This document shows positions 47,097 to 55,475 of a stretch of 64,000 nucleotides of DNA, piece after piece. The first letter of the stretch is position 1. Each line of letters opens with the position of its first letter. Origin of the DNA: Ahrensia sp. GTDB lineage: Bacteria; Pseudomonadota; Alphaproteobacteria; Rhizobiales; Rhizobiaceae. The DNA lies in the NCBI GenBank assembly GCA_002698425.1, contig NZXU01000070.1, forward strand, positions 1-64,000, in the 5' to 3' direction. Below the pieces are notes generated by a model, which saw nothing but the letters and a program-made list of their open reading frames with translations, ran no database searches and was not told where the DNA came from. The position numbers were made by a program, and so were the translations under genes.

Positions 47097-48014
47097 ATGA
47101 TGCATGCAGGACAGCAAATTGCAAAGGGGGTGATCGGCCGGGCGGGAACGCGCTGGCCGAAAACCACGGCCGACATGGCGTTTCGCGTCTTTACGCGCAT
47201 TCCCCGGCCGCGCCGTCCCAAACCGAACCACGGCATGCCGGATCATCTGCGCCCGATCACGCTGCAAACCGCCGGCGGCCCGGTGGCGACATGGTCGCTT
47301 CCGTCTGCCGCGCCGGCCGGCAGGAAAGCCCTGCTGGTGCATGGCTGGAATTCGCAATCGCGCCACATGCTTTCGCTGGCCAGGGCGCTGAACGACGCCG
47401 GCATCGATGTCGTCCTGCTCGATCTTCCGGGTCACGGCGCTTCGTCGGGCCGCCACCTGCATCTCGGCAAGGGGATCGAGGCGATCGACGCCGCGTGGCG
47501 GCATCATGGGCCCTTCGACGCCTTTGTCGGCCATTCCTTCGGCGGCGCGGTGGCGCTCAATGCGGCTCTCGGCACCTCGATGTGCGTTCCGGCGCGCCGC
47601 CCGGACAAGCTTGTGCTGATTGCCGCACCAAACTCCCTGCCGGCGATTTTCCGCGGCTTCGGCCGGACGGTCGGTCTGCCCGCTCCGGCGCAGACGGCGC
47701 TCGAGCGCAAGGTGCTGACGCTGCTCGGCCAGTCGCTCGACCTGATGGTCGCGTCCGAACAGCTGAAGAGCTATGGCCGGCCGGTCCTCGTACTGCATGA
47801 CATGGACGACCGCGACGTGCTTTACGCCGATGCGCTGCGCATGGCCCGGGCGGGCAGCCATGTCGAATTGTTCACGACCAGCGGCCTCGGCCATCGCCGG
47901 CTTCTCAAGAGCGCGGAGATCCATGCGGCGATCCGCGATCATATCGCCGGCCCGCCACTGGCGGCGCAGGAGCCCGCCCCCTATCCGCGGATCCTGATCG
48001 GCGAAGGCGCCTGA
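47097..48014 (+). CDS. Alpha/beta hydrolase
   Basis: A 305-residue serine hydrolase fold protein. The oxyanion motif is ALLVHGWNSQSRHM, followed by VVLLDLPGHGASSGR, the nucleophile elbow GHSFGG (Ser near 140) and RPVLVLHDMDDRDVLY with the acid Asp; a His in SGLGHRRLL fits the triad. No signal peptide is obvious. Divergent from a MarR gene across a palindromic operator, so it is probably induced by the MarR ligand. Its 3' end abuts the ketosynthase gene. Confidence 0.88.
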   Translation: MMHAGQQIAKGVIGRAGTRWPKTTADMAFRVFTRIPRPRRPKPNHGMPDHLRPITLQTAGGPVATWSLPSAAPAGRKALLVHGWNSQSRHMLSLARALNDAGIDVVLLDLPGHGASSGRHLHLGKGIEAIDAAWRHHGPFDAFVGHSFGGAVALNAALGTSMCVPARRPDKLVLIAAPNSLPAIFRGFGRTVGLPAPAQTALERKVLTLLGQSLDLMVASEQLKSYGRPVLVLHDMDDRDVLYADALRMARAGSHVELFTTSGLGHRRLLKSAEIHAAIRDHIAGPPLAAQEPAPYPRILIGEGA

Positions 48015-49229
48015 TCAGAAAGCCTTGAAGGCGACCACGGCATTGGATCCGCCAAAGGCGAAGGCATTCGACATCGCCACCGAAACGGGCCGTTCGCGCG
48101 CGACATTCGGCGTCACGTCGAGATCGCATTCCGGGTCGGGTTCGTTGTAATTCATGGTCGGCGGCACGACGCCGTCGCGGATGGCATGGATGCAGGCCAG
48201 CGCCTCGATGGCGCTCGACGCGCCGAGGCAATGGGCGTGCATCGACTTCGTCGACGAGACCGAGAGCTTGTCGGCGTGCGCGCCGAAGACGTCCCGGATC
48301 GCCCTTGTCTCCGTCTTGTCATTGCCCATCGTCGCCGTGCCGTGCGCATTGATGTAATCGACTTCGGACGGGTCGAGCCCCGCATCGGCAAGGCAGCTTC
48401 GCATGGCGGAGGCTGGTCCCTCGACGGTCGGAGCGACGATGTCGCTGGCGTCGCCCGACATCCCGGCGCCGACAAGTTCGGCGAGGATCGGTGCGCCGCG
48501 CCGCTCGGCGCTTTCCAGCGTTTCCAGCACGACCGCCCCGGAGCCTTCGCCGAGGACGAGGCCGTCACGGTCCGCCGAGAAAGGCCGGCAAGCGGTCTTT
48601 GCAAGAATGCGCATGACTTCCCAAGCCCTGATGACGCCGAAGGTCAACGGCGTGTCGCTGCCGCCGGCGACGATGGCGTCCGCGCGTCCGAGCCGCAGCA
48701 GGTCGAGCGCGCTGGCGATGGCGTGATTGCCCGATGCACAGGCCGAGGTGACGCCGAAGACCGGTCCCTTCAGCTTGTGGATCATGCTGACATGCACCGC
48801 CGCGGAGGACGGCATCGCCTTTGGCACCGAAAAGATTTCGGGGCGTTTCTTCGCCGAGAAATGCAGGGCGTCATAGCCCTGCTCGACGGCGTCGTTTCCA
48901 TAGATGCCGACGCCGATGACGGTCCCGAGGCGCATTGGCGGCCGGTCGTCGACCTTGTCCAGCCCGGCCTGGGCGAGCGCTTCGCCGGCGGTTATGGCCG
49001 CGAGCAGGCCGAACCGGCTCATCGACGTCAGGGCGCGTTTCTCGAAATTGTGCTCGGGAATTTCGGCGATCTGGCCGGCGACCGCGGTCTTTACATCCGG
49101 CATGCCGGGTACATTCAGCGGCCCCACGCCGCACATGCCCCGGCGCATCGACTCCCAGTTTTCGGCGGCATTCTTGCCAAGGCAGGAGAGGCCGCCCACG
49201 CCGGTGACCACCACGCGCGGTGTCGACAT
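48015..49229 (-). CDS. Beta-ketoacyl-ACP synthase, NodE-like
   Basis: A 404-residue condensing enzyme of the FabF/NodE family. The catalytic Cys164 is in FGVTSACASGNHAI, one His in NAHGTATMGND, and the Lys/His pair in STKSMHAHCLGASS; SNAFAFGGSNAVV is the C-terminal motif. The start abuts the end of the ACP gene. The partner ACP strongly resembles NodF, so this pair probably makes a special acyl chain rather than bulk fatty acids; no other nod gene is in the window. Confidence 0.88.
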   Translation of the reverse strand: MSTPRVVVTGVGGLSCLGKNAAENWESMRRGMCGVGPLNVPGMPDVKTAVAGQIAEIPEHNFEKRALTSMSRFGLLAAITAGEALAQAGLDKVDDRPPMRLGTVIGVGIYGNDAVEQGYDALHFSAKKRPEIFSVPKAMPSSAAVHVSMIHKLKGPVFGVTSACASGNHAIASALDLLRLGRADAIVAGGSDTPLTFGVIRAWEVMRILAKTACRPFSADRDGLVLGEGSGAVVLETLESAERRGAPILAELVGAGMSGDASDIVAPTVEGPASAMRSCLADAGLDPSEVDYINAHGTATMGNDKTETRAIRDVFGAHADKLSVSSTKSMHAHCLGASSAIEALACIHAIRDGVVPPTMNYNEPDPECDLDVTPNVARERPVSVAMSNAFAFGGSNAVVAFKAF

Positions 49230-49484
49230 TTACTTTTCCTTGGCGATCAGCGCGGTTACCGAATTCGCGATATCCTGGATGGTCTTGAGATTTTCCCAGG
49301 CCGTTGCCGTGTTCATGTCGATCTCGACATCGAATTCGTCCTCGAGGTCGAAGATGATCTCTGCAAGGTCGAGCGATTCGATCTCGATGGAGGAGAGCTC
49401 GGTCTCGGGCTTGATGTTTTCGGGGTCGATACCGGTCTTCTCCGAAATGATTTCGACCGTCTTGTCGAGTACCGAAGTTGTCAT
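49230..49484 (-). CDS. Acyl carrier protein, NodF-like
   Basis: An 84-residue acyl carrier protein. The phosphopantetheine Ser37 lies in EIESLDLAEI (in place of the usual DSL). The C-terminal half, FDVEIDMNTATAWENLKTIQ, matches the NodF pattern (an I-x-MNTAxAW run) far better than it matches AcpP. ATG 49484 gives a normal ACP length; the longer in-frame start adds a basic leader without support. It is the first gene of a two-gene unit with the NodE-like synthase. Confidence 0.88.
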   Translation of the reverse strand: MTTSVLDKTVEIISEKTGIDPENIKPETELSSIEIESLDLAEIIFDLEDEFDVEIDMNTATAWENLKTIQDIANSVTALIAKEK

Positions 49485-49591
49485 TGAGCAGCTCTCGTTA
49501 CGCGGTGGCAGGTGCGGCCGGAATGGCTTCCGTCTCTTTTGCGACAAAGAAAATCATGATGTCAATCTCGCGAGGCCACGCGGCCCGGCGT

Positions 49592-50404
49592 TCAGAAGGC
49601 GCCGAGACGTTTCGCGACGTCGCGCGCGGCGGGAGGCCAGTTGGCGAGATCGGGCCAGCGGGCGACCTCCGTTCCGCGCATCTGGGCGAACCAGGCCGCC
49701 TTGCGATCAAAGTCGACGACGAGCAGGGAATCGGCGCCGCCGCAATTGTGCGGAACGCAGCCCGTGCCCGCAAAAAGACCGTCGCCGACCTCCTGCATTT
49801 CCGACGCGACGCGGAGGCCGGTCGCATATTCCTCCAGTTCGTCGCCGAGAGCGGCGGTCGCCTGGGCGAGGAAGGCCTCGTTATAGAAATAGTCCAGCGG
49901 ATGAATGGCGGGATCGGCGGCGAGATCGGCCCAGGCCGTGTCCGGTTCCGGCGCGAACCGCAATGTCCCGGCCATCGAGAAACCGTCTTCCGGCGTCCAG
50001 CTCTCGACCGGAAGCTCCTCTCCCGGGCCGACCCATGGAACGAAGACGATCCGGTAGTCGGAGACGGCCGGCGCCGGCCAGCCGCAATCGCCGGGCAGCT
50101 TGTCGGTCTGCAGATCGCCATTGGCGTCTTTCCAGACCATCAGCGTGTTGGCGCCGCAGGCATTGCCGCCCGGTCCGACCGAGATCAGCGCGACATCCGT
50201 GCCGCCGACATTGGCGATCCGGTCGAAAAAGACCATGTAGTCGCGTCCGATTTCGCGTCCGTCAAAGGTGATCACCTTTTCGTAGTCGGCATTTTCCTCG
50301 ATGCGGATCGTGCCGCCGGCGAAGGAAACGTCCTCGGCCTGGGCATAGGATGGCGAGGCCCCGGCAAGGCCCAGAAGAAGCGCGCAAGCGAAGCGTTTCA
50401 CCAT
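49592..50404 (-). CDS. Secreted protein with Ivy-like Cys-x-x-His-x-Cys loop
   Basis: A 270-residue protein not assigned to a family with certainty. A signal peptide (about 1-21, ending SYA) leads to a first region with a Cys pair (83 and 107) and a C-terminal region with GCVPHNCGGADSLLVV at 215-230. This closely resembles the CKPHDC loop and following strand of Ivy, the periplasmic inhibitor of C-type lysozymes, where the His enters the lysozyme active site. An inhibitor role is therefore a fair but untested inference. Monocistronic, between the ACP gene and leuD. Confidence 0.7.
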   Translation of the reverse strand: MVKRFACALLLGLAGASPSYAQAEDVSFAGGTIRIEENADYEKVITFDGREIGRDYMVFFDRIANVGGTDVALISVGPGGNACGANTLMVWKDANGDLQTDKLPGDCGWPAPAVSDYRIVFVPWVGPGEELPVESWTPEDGFSMAGTLRFAPEPDTAWADLAADPAIHPLDYFYNEAFLAQATAALGDELEEYATGLRVASEMQEVGDGLFAGTGCVPHNCGGADSLLVVDFDRKAAWFAQMRGTEVARWPDLANWPPAARDVAKRLGAF

Positions 50405-50464
50405 CCAGATTCTCCCCTCTCGGACGATTGGCCAAACCTATTCTAGCCGCGATGCGGGCCGCAA

Positions 50465-50498
50465 AGAAAGCGGCCGGAGCGTCGAAGACGTCCGGCCG
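50465..50498 (-). terminator. Intrinsic terminator after leuD
   Basis: A long hairpin with outer arms CGGCCGGA / TCCGGCCG and an inner CGTC-GAA-GACG, followed on the minus strand by CTTTCTTT, about 27 bp beyond the leuD stop. Confidence 0.75.
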
Positions 50499-50524
50499 TT
50501 GCAGGCTGTCGATGAATGCGCCGG

Positions 50525-51130
50525 TCAGGCCCAGGGGCGGTTTTCGGCGAGGCCCGCTTCGTAGGTGTCGATCTTCGCCGATCGGGCGAGCGTCAGGCCG
50601 ATATCGTCGAGACCGTTCAGCAGGCAGTGTTTCTTGAACGCGTCGATGTCGAACTTGATCGTGCCGCCGTCGGGGCCGCGGATTTCCTGCTCTTCGAGAT
50701 CGACCGTCAGCGTCGCATTGGAGCCGCGTTCCGCGTCGTCCATCAGCTTGTCGAGGTCTTCCGGACTGACAACGATCGGCAAGATGCCGTTCTTGAAGCA
50801 GTTATTGTAGAAAATGTCCGCGAACGAGGTGGAGATCACGCAGCGAATGCCGAAGTCGAGCAGCGCCCAAGGCGCATGTTCGCGCGACGAGCCGCAGCCG
50901 AAATTGTCGCCGGCGACGAGGATCTTCGCGTCGCGATAGGCCGGCTGGTTCAGCACGAAATCCGGGTTCTCGCTGCCGTCCTGGTTGAAGCGCATTTCGG
51001 AGAACAGGCCCTTGCCGAGGCCGGTGCGCTTGATCGTCTTCAAATAGTCCTTGGGAATGATCATGTCGGTATCGACATTGACGATCTTCAGGGGGGCGGC
51101 GACGCCCGTCAGCGTGGTGAACTTGTCCAT
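50525..51130 (-). CDS. leuD: 3-isopropylmalate dehydratase small subunit
   Basis: LeuD with LeuC isomerises isopropylmalate in leucine synthesis. The 201-residue product has [49 protein letters not shown] (the small-subunit signature) and [17 protein letters not shown]. The leuC partner is not in the window. A terminator hairpin follows. Confidence 0.96.
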   Translation of the reverse strand: MDKFTTLTGVAAPLKIVNVDTDMIIPKDYLKTIKRTGLGKGLFSEMRFNQDGSENPDFVLNQPAYRDAKILVAGDNFGCGSSREHAPWALLDFGIRCVISTSFADIFYNNCFKNGILPIVVSPEDLDKLMDDAERGSNATLTVDLEEQEIRGPDGGTIKFDIDAFKKHCLLNGLDDIGLTLARSAKIDTYEAGLAENRPWA

Positions 51131-51195
51131 GATTCCAAACCGGTTAGCTGTTTTACCGGCTGATCTACCATCTGCGGTTATAGAGTCAAAGCATT

Positions 51196-51699
51196 CTAAC
51201 GCTCAAATTGCTGGATCAACGCATCATTCATCCTGAGTTGCTCGTCGACTCTTCCTGTAGCGGCTTCGATGTTCAGAAGCTCCGATCGCGATTCGTCGAG
51301 GGACCGCGTGATTGCCTCGAGGGCGTCTCGCGAGAGGCCAGGCGAAACCGTGCTGGTCGTGCTTCCATTGGTTACGCTCTCCCGAATCAACGTTTCGACC
51401 GCCGACAAACCTTCACGCAAACTGGCAATGGCATCGCCATTGGCCTTGATAGCATCGTTCAACTTTTCGGTCGTCTGGTTGAGGTTAGTGACGATTTCGA
51501 AGCCGTCCTTTCCCAGTGACGCTTTCGATATCAACGGTATGGCTGCCAGAATTCCACCGAGAAAAATGACCGCCAGTCCGCTCCAAGCAAAGGTGCGAGA
51601 AAACAACATGCGGAGCACACCAGCGAGGCAAACAATTACGCCGAGAGTGACGGCGACAGGTACGTAGTTTGCGGCGATTATTGCGAGAAAATCTTCCAT
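51196..51699 (-). CDS. Small membrane protein with coiled coil, unknown function
   Basis: A 167-residue protein I do not recognise. Two membrane helices (about 8-31, [20 protein letters not shown]; and 37-57, [21 protein letters not shown]) are followed by a long charged, Ala/Leu/Ser-rich segment (about 70-165) with heptad-like spacing, probably a coiled coil ([22 protein letters not shown] is part of it, in two pieces). GC is visibly lower than in leuD and the oxidoreductase on either side, suggesting a transferred gene. Confidence 0.6.
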   Translation of the reverse strand: MEDFLAIIAANYVPVAVTLGVIVCLAGVLRMLFSRTFAWSGLAVIFLGGILAAIPLISKASLGKDGFEIVTNLNQTTEKLNDAIKANGDAIASLREGLSAVETLIRESVTNGSTTSTVSPGLSRDALEAITRSLDESRSELLNIEAATGRVDEQLRMNDALIQQFER

Positions 51700-51727
51700 G
51701 GAGTTCTCTCCGACCGAAATTCTTAGC

Positions 51728-52900
51728 TTATATTATCGCAAACTCAATAAAAGGTCTATTTGTATTGACCCGATCGGGCGACAAGGCGGTGCAGTCGGTC
51801 GAGCGGTATTCGCCGAAGACGATCCGCTCGGCCAGTGCCTCGCCGGCCGCGGGCGCTTGCTGAACGCCATGGCCGGAAAAGCCGGTGATCGCGTAGAGCC
51901 GGTCCAGACCGGGCACCGGACCGATCAGCGCATTGCGGTCGAAGGGATTGTAGTCGTAATGCCCGGCCCAAGCGGAGTGCAGCTTGATCGCTTCGAAAGC
52001 GGGAATGCGCGCGGCCAGCAACGGCCAGATGCGATCCTCGAACAGGCGCCAGTCCGGCTCGAAATCATCGGGATCGGCGGGCCCGTCCGCTTCGGCAGCC
52101 GGCGATATGCCTGTGATGTAGCCGTCGCCCTCCGGCCGGACATAAAGACCCGACGGATCGACGGTTAGCGGCATATCGGCGAAGCGCTCCATCGCATGAA
52201 AGAAGAAAACGCTGCGCTTGCGCGGTTCGGTCGGCAGATCGACGCCTGCCAGGCGCGCGATCGCGCCGGAGGAGGGGCCGGCCGCGATGACGATGGCGCC
52301 GCAGCGCCATTGCGTGCCATCGGCAAGGCGCAAGCCCGTGACCCTGCCGTTTTCCGTCTCGATTCCGGCGACCTCGCCCTGAACCATGGCGACCTTGCCG
52401 TTTTCCCTGAGGCGGCGCCGGAAAGCCGCCAGCAGGGCCATGGCATCGAACCATCCCTCATTGGAAAGCCCGAGCGAACCGGCGGCGACGCCGTCGGTTG
52501 CGAGCCAGGAAAACCGTTCTTTCAAGCCGGCCGGATCGAGCAGGGCGACATCCGCGCCGCATTGCTTCTGTACTGCGTGATTGGCCGCAAGCGCCGCGCG
52601 TCCGGCCTCGCTCGCCAGCAGCAGATAGCCGTTTTCGCGAAAGCCGATATCTGTTTCGGCACCGAAATGCTCTGAGGCGTTGCGGAGAAAATCCAGCGTC
52701 CGCATCGACAGGGCGATGTTTTCGGCCCGCGAGAATTGTTGCCTGATGCCCGAGGCCGACAAGGCGGTGGCGGCCCGGGAAAAGCCGATGTCGCGCTCGA
52801 AAAGCGTGATGTTGCCGTCGAAACCGAGCCGGGCGAGATGCCAGGCCGTCGCAGCGCCCGACAGGGCCCCGCCGATGATCGCGATACTAGTTCGAGGCAC
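51728..52900 (-). CDS. FAD-dependent oxidoreductase (DAO family)
   Basis: A 390-residue flavoprotein of the D-amino-acid oxidase / glycine oxidase type. The N-terminal Rossmann motif reads IAIIGGALSGAATAWHLARLG, where Ala replaces the third Gly of the usual GGGxxG. The FAD-linked ERDIGFSRAATALSASGIRQQ segment and the C-terminal LYAITGFSGHGVQQAPAAGE are typical. Probably oxidises an amino acid or N-methyl compound; the substrate is unknown. Lies 27 bp upstream of the small membrane protein gene. Confidence 0.88.
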   Translation of the reverse strand: MPRTSIAIIGGALSGAATAWHLARLGFDGNITLFERDIGFSRAATALSASGIRQQFSRAENIALSMRTLDFLRNASEHFGAETDIGFRENGYLLLASEAGRAALAANHAVQKQCGADVALLDPAGLKERFSWLATDGVAAGSLGLSNEGWFDAMALLAAFRRRLRENGKVAMVQGEVAGIETENGRVTGLRLADGTQWRCGAIVIAAGPSSGAIARLAGVDLPTEPRKRSVFFFHAMERFADMPLTVDPSGLYVRPEGDGYITGISPAAEADGPADPDDFEPDWRLFEDRIWPLLAARIPAFEAIKLHSAWAGHYDYNPFDRNALIGPVPGLDRLYAITGFSGHGVQQAPAAGEALAERIVFGEYRSTDCTALSPDRVNTNRPFIEFAII

Positions 52901-52933
52901 CTGAGAGTGTTTTCCTTTTACGGAAGCCGGCGT

Positions 52934-53440
52934 TCAGTGAAATTCTCCAAACCAGGGCGGTTCACGAGTCGGCAAATACGGCCACTCTCGCGGGTTTTTG
53001 AGACGCTTCCTGGCATTTTCGGCCTCTTCTTCGGTCAGAATTATAGCTGAAAGGTCAGTACCGCCATTAAGTGCGAACAGCTTAACACCACTGCCCGACA
53101 GTTGTCGGTTGAGCGCATCGAAGAGCGCAAAAGTTGCGTAACCCCAAAGGTTGTCACTCAGCACGTCTTGGGGTTCGTAAATAACGTAATGCTGGTCGAG
53201 TAATCGAACCGAATAGCGATCGCCCCCTTCGCCGATGAATTGCTCCATTTTCGCAGGGTTCGGAATATATTTCTCTAACTCTCTTGAAATCCGTTCATAG
53301 GCTTCGACCATTCCGCCTTCAGCGAGCTCTTCGGCGTCGAGATCTATCGCTTGACTATAATCGAGGATTTCGGTGCCCCTTGCTTCGCCAACCAGAATGA
53401 GACCCGTCAGCAATCGGGCGACAATGGATAATACCTTCAT
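52934..53440 (-). CDS. Secreted protein of unknown function
   Basis: A 168-residue protein with no recognised family. The N-terminus (LSIVARLLTGLILVGEARG) looks like a signal peptide; the mature part is acidic and then mixed, with YSQAIDLDAEELAEGG and LDQHYVIYEPQDVLSDNLWGY. The C-terminus is Pro/Trp-rich (LPTREPPWFGEFH). Lower GC than both neighbours. ATG 53440 was used. No domain or operon partner shows a function. Confidence 0.55.
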   Translation of the reverse strand: MKVLSIVARLLTGLILVGEARGTEILDYSQAIDLDAEELAEGGMVEAYERISRELEKYIPNPAKMEQFIGEGGDRYSVRLLDQHYVIYEPQDVLSDNLWGYATFALFDALNRQLSGSGVKLFALNGGTDLSAIILTEEEAENARKRLKNPREWPYLPTREPPWFGEFH

Positions 53441-53549
53441 CGATTAGCAGCCTCGCAAGGAGAGGATAGGAACGGCGTTTCAATGAATTCTGTACGGTCA
53501 GTTCTCCAGAATGCTTGCAAGAAACTCAACCTTATTGTCAAACACGGCC

Positions 53550-54431
53550 ATGACCAGCCGTCCGCTCCGCCCACGCCGCTCCGTCCTCTATGTGCCCGCC
53601 GCCAATGAAAAGGCGGTGGCGAAATCGGAGACGCTTGCCTGCGACGCGGTGATCTACGATCTGGAGGACGCCGTCGCGCCCGCCGCCAAGGACGAGGCGC
53701 GCGAGCGGCTGCGCGACCATTTCAAGGCGCATCGCGACAGCCGGCATGAGCGCATCATCCGCATCAACGCGCTTTCGAGCGAGTTCGGACCCGAGGACTT
53801 CCTTGCCGCCCGCGCCTGCAAGCCGGATGCGATCCTGGTCCCGAAAGTGGACGTGCCGCGCGACATCGGCGATGTCGCCGACATGCTGGCCGAGACGGAC
53901 GCGGCCGACACGATCCGGCTCTGGGCGATGATGGAGACCCCGAAGGCGATCCTTAACGCGGCGAAGATCGCCGAATGGGGCGAAACACCGGGTTCGCGGC
54001 TCGATTGCCTCGTCATCGGCGCCAACGATCTCGCCAAGGATCTGCGCCTGCCAGGCCCCGGGCGGGCGGAGCTCATGCCGCTGATGATGGAGCTGATCGT
54101 CGCGGCGCGCGCTTTCGGCCTCGATATCGTCGACGCCGTGTTCAACGCGTTTCGCGACGAGGAGGGGTTTGCCGCCGAATGCCGGCAAGCCGCCGCGATG
54201 GGCTTCGACGGAAAGACGCTGATCCACCCGATCCAGATCGAGGGCGCCAATGCGGCCTTCGGCGTTTCCGCGGAACGCGAGGCGGTCGCGGCGGCGATCG
54301 TCGCGGCCTTCGACAAGCCGGAAAACCGCGATGCCGGCGTCATCGGGCTTGACGGGCGCATGGTCGAGCGCTTGCATCTTGAGGAGGCGCGCCGCACGCT
54401 GGCGCTTGCCGCGCTGCAGCGCGGCGATTGA
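53550..54431 (+). CDS. CoA ester lyase (HpcH/HpaI, citrate lyase beta-like)
   Basis: A 293-residue TIM-barrel lyase of the CitE/Mcl group, which splits malyl-CoA, citramalyl-CoA or related esters. Motifs are RSVLYVPAANEKAVAK, DAVIYDLEDAVAP with metal-site acids, RINALSSEFGPED, WAMMETPKAILN and MGFDGKTLIHPIQIE. ATG 53550 matches homologues; a start 39 bp upstream adds an unsupported leader. A DUF1737 gene follows 15 bp later. The substrate is not readable. Confidence 0.9.
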   Translation: MTSRPLRPRRSVLYVPAANEKAVAKSETLACDAVIYDLEDAVAPAAKDEARERLRDHFKAHRDSRHERIIRINALSSEFGPEDFLAARACKPDAILVPKVDVPRDIGDVADMLAETDAADTIRLWAMMETPKAILNAAKIAEWGETPGSRLDCLVIGANDLAKDLRLPGPGRAELMPLMMELIVAARAFGLDIVDAVFNAFRDEEGFAAECRQAAAMGFDGKTLIHPIQIEGANAAFGVSAEREAVAAAIVAAFDKPENRDAGVIGLDGRMVERLHLEEARRTLALAALQRGD

Positions 54432-54446
54432 GAGGACAGGATATTC

Positions 54447-54653
54447 ATGCAGCTTTATCGCCTGCTGACCGGACCGGACGATTCCACCTTCTGCCACAAG
54501 GTGACCGCGGCGCTGAACAAGGGCTGGTCGCTGCACGGTTCGCCGACCTATACCTTCGATCTGGAAACGCACGCGTTGCGCTGCGCGCAGGCGGTGGTGA
54601 AAACCGTCGAAGGCAAGGATTACGACCCCGCCATGAAACTCGGCGAACAGTAG
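54447..54653 (+). CDS. DUF1737 domain-containing protein
   Basis: A 68-residue protein that matches the DUF1737 pattern: MQLYRLLTGPDDSTFCHKV at the start, the ALNKGWSLHGSPTYTF core and an AVVKTVEG segment. Function unknown. It lies 15 bp after the CoA-ester lyase and is probably co-transcribed, a pairing also typical of rhizobial genomes. Confidence 0.85.
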   Translation: MQLYRLLTGPDDSTFCHKVTAALNKGWSLHGSPTYTFDLETHALRCAQAVVKTVEGKDYDPAMKLGEQ

Positions 54654-54730
54654 GCCGAGCCATCCGGATCGCGGCGCTCATCCCCGTCCTGCCGGCCCTG
54701 ATCCTGCCGGCTTTTTTCCCGTCATCCGCC

Positions 54731-55360
54731 ATGGCCCAGCCGCGCTGCGGCCTGTCGCTGGTTCTGGCGCTCGACGTGTCCTCCAGCGTCGACGAAGGTG
54801 AATTCGACCTGCAGATGCAAGGGCTTGCGGGTGCTTTGCGCGATCCGGAGATCGTGCAGGCGATCGTCGGGTCCGGCGGCATCCAGGTCATGGCCTTCGA
54901 ATGGAGCGGCCGCTTCCAGCAGGTCGAGGTCGCGCCGTGGAGCTACCTGTCCACGGAAGCGGACGTGCTCGCCTTTGCCGGCGTGATCGCCGGCCACCGA
55001 CGCGGCTTCGACGATTTCCCGACGGCGCTCGGCTATGCGCTCGGCCACGCGGCCACCCGCCTTTCCGGCGCGCCGCTGAACTGTGCGCGCAAGGTGGTCG
55101 ACATGTCGGGAGACGGCATCACCAATGAAGGCTTCGGGCCGGCGGAAGCCTATGACGCCTTCGATTTCGACGGCGTCACCGTCAACGGGCTGGTCATCGA
55201 GGGCGAATACCCGGATCCGGTCATCTATTACCGCGAACAGGTGATCCGCGGTCCGGGTGCCTTTATCGAGATCGCCCGCGATTTTTCCGACTACGAGGAC
55301 GCGATGCGGCGCAAATTGCTGCGCGAGATCAACGGCGCGGCGCTATCGATGGTGAGGTGA
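54731..55360 (+). CDS. DUF1194 (VWA-like) secreted protein, start codon unclear
   Basis: A von Willebrand A-like protein of the DUF1194 family, about 209 residues from ATG 54731. It has the metal-site motif LALDVSSSVDEGEFDLQ (DxSxS), a Gly/Ala-rich core and CARKVVDMSGDGITNEG. Unusual: the in-frame bases 54662-54730 encode a clear signal peptide (RIAALIPVLPALILPAFFP, ending SSAMA), but no ATG, GTG or TTG precedes it after the DUF1737 stop. An ATC at 54662 with AGG seven bases upstream could be a rare start. ATG 54731 would begin just before the predicted mature end. Confidence 0.8.
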   Translation: MAQPRCGLSLVLALDVSSSVDEGEFDLQMQGLAGALRDPEIVQAIVGSGGIQVMAFEWSGRFQQVEVAPWSYLSTEADVLAFAGVIAGHRRGFDDFPTALGYALGHAATRLSGAPLNCARKVVDMSGDGITNEGFGPAEAYDAFDFDGVTVNGLVIEGEYPDPVIYYREQVIRGPGAFIEIARDFSDYEDAMRRKLLREINGAALSMVR

Positions 55361-55475
55361 TAAGTCAGCTAGAGTGTAGTTTTTCGCTTCCTTATTCCAT
55401 AATTCCAAATAAGCTGGATTTATATCTTTATTTTAATAATTAATTAATTATGATATCCCTCTTCTAAGGGAGGGG

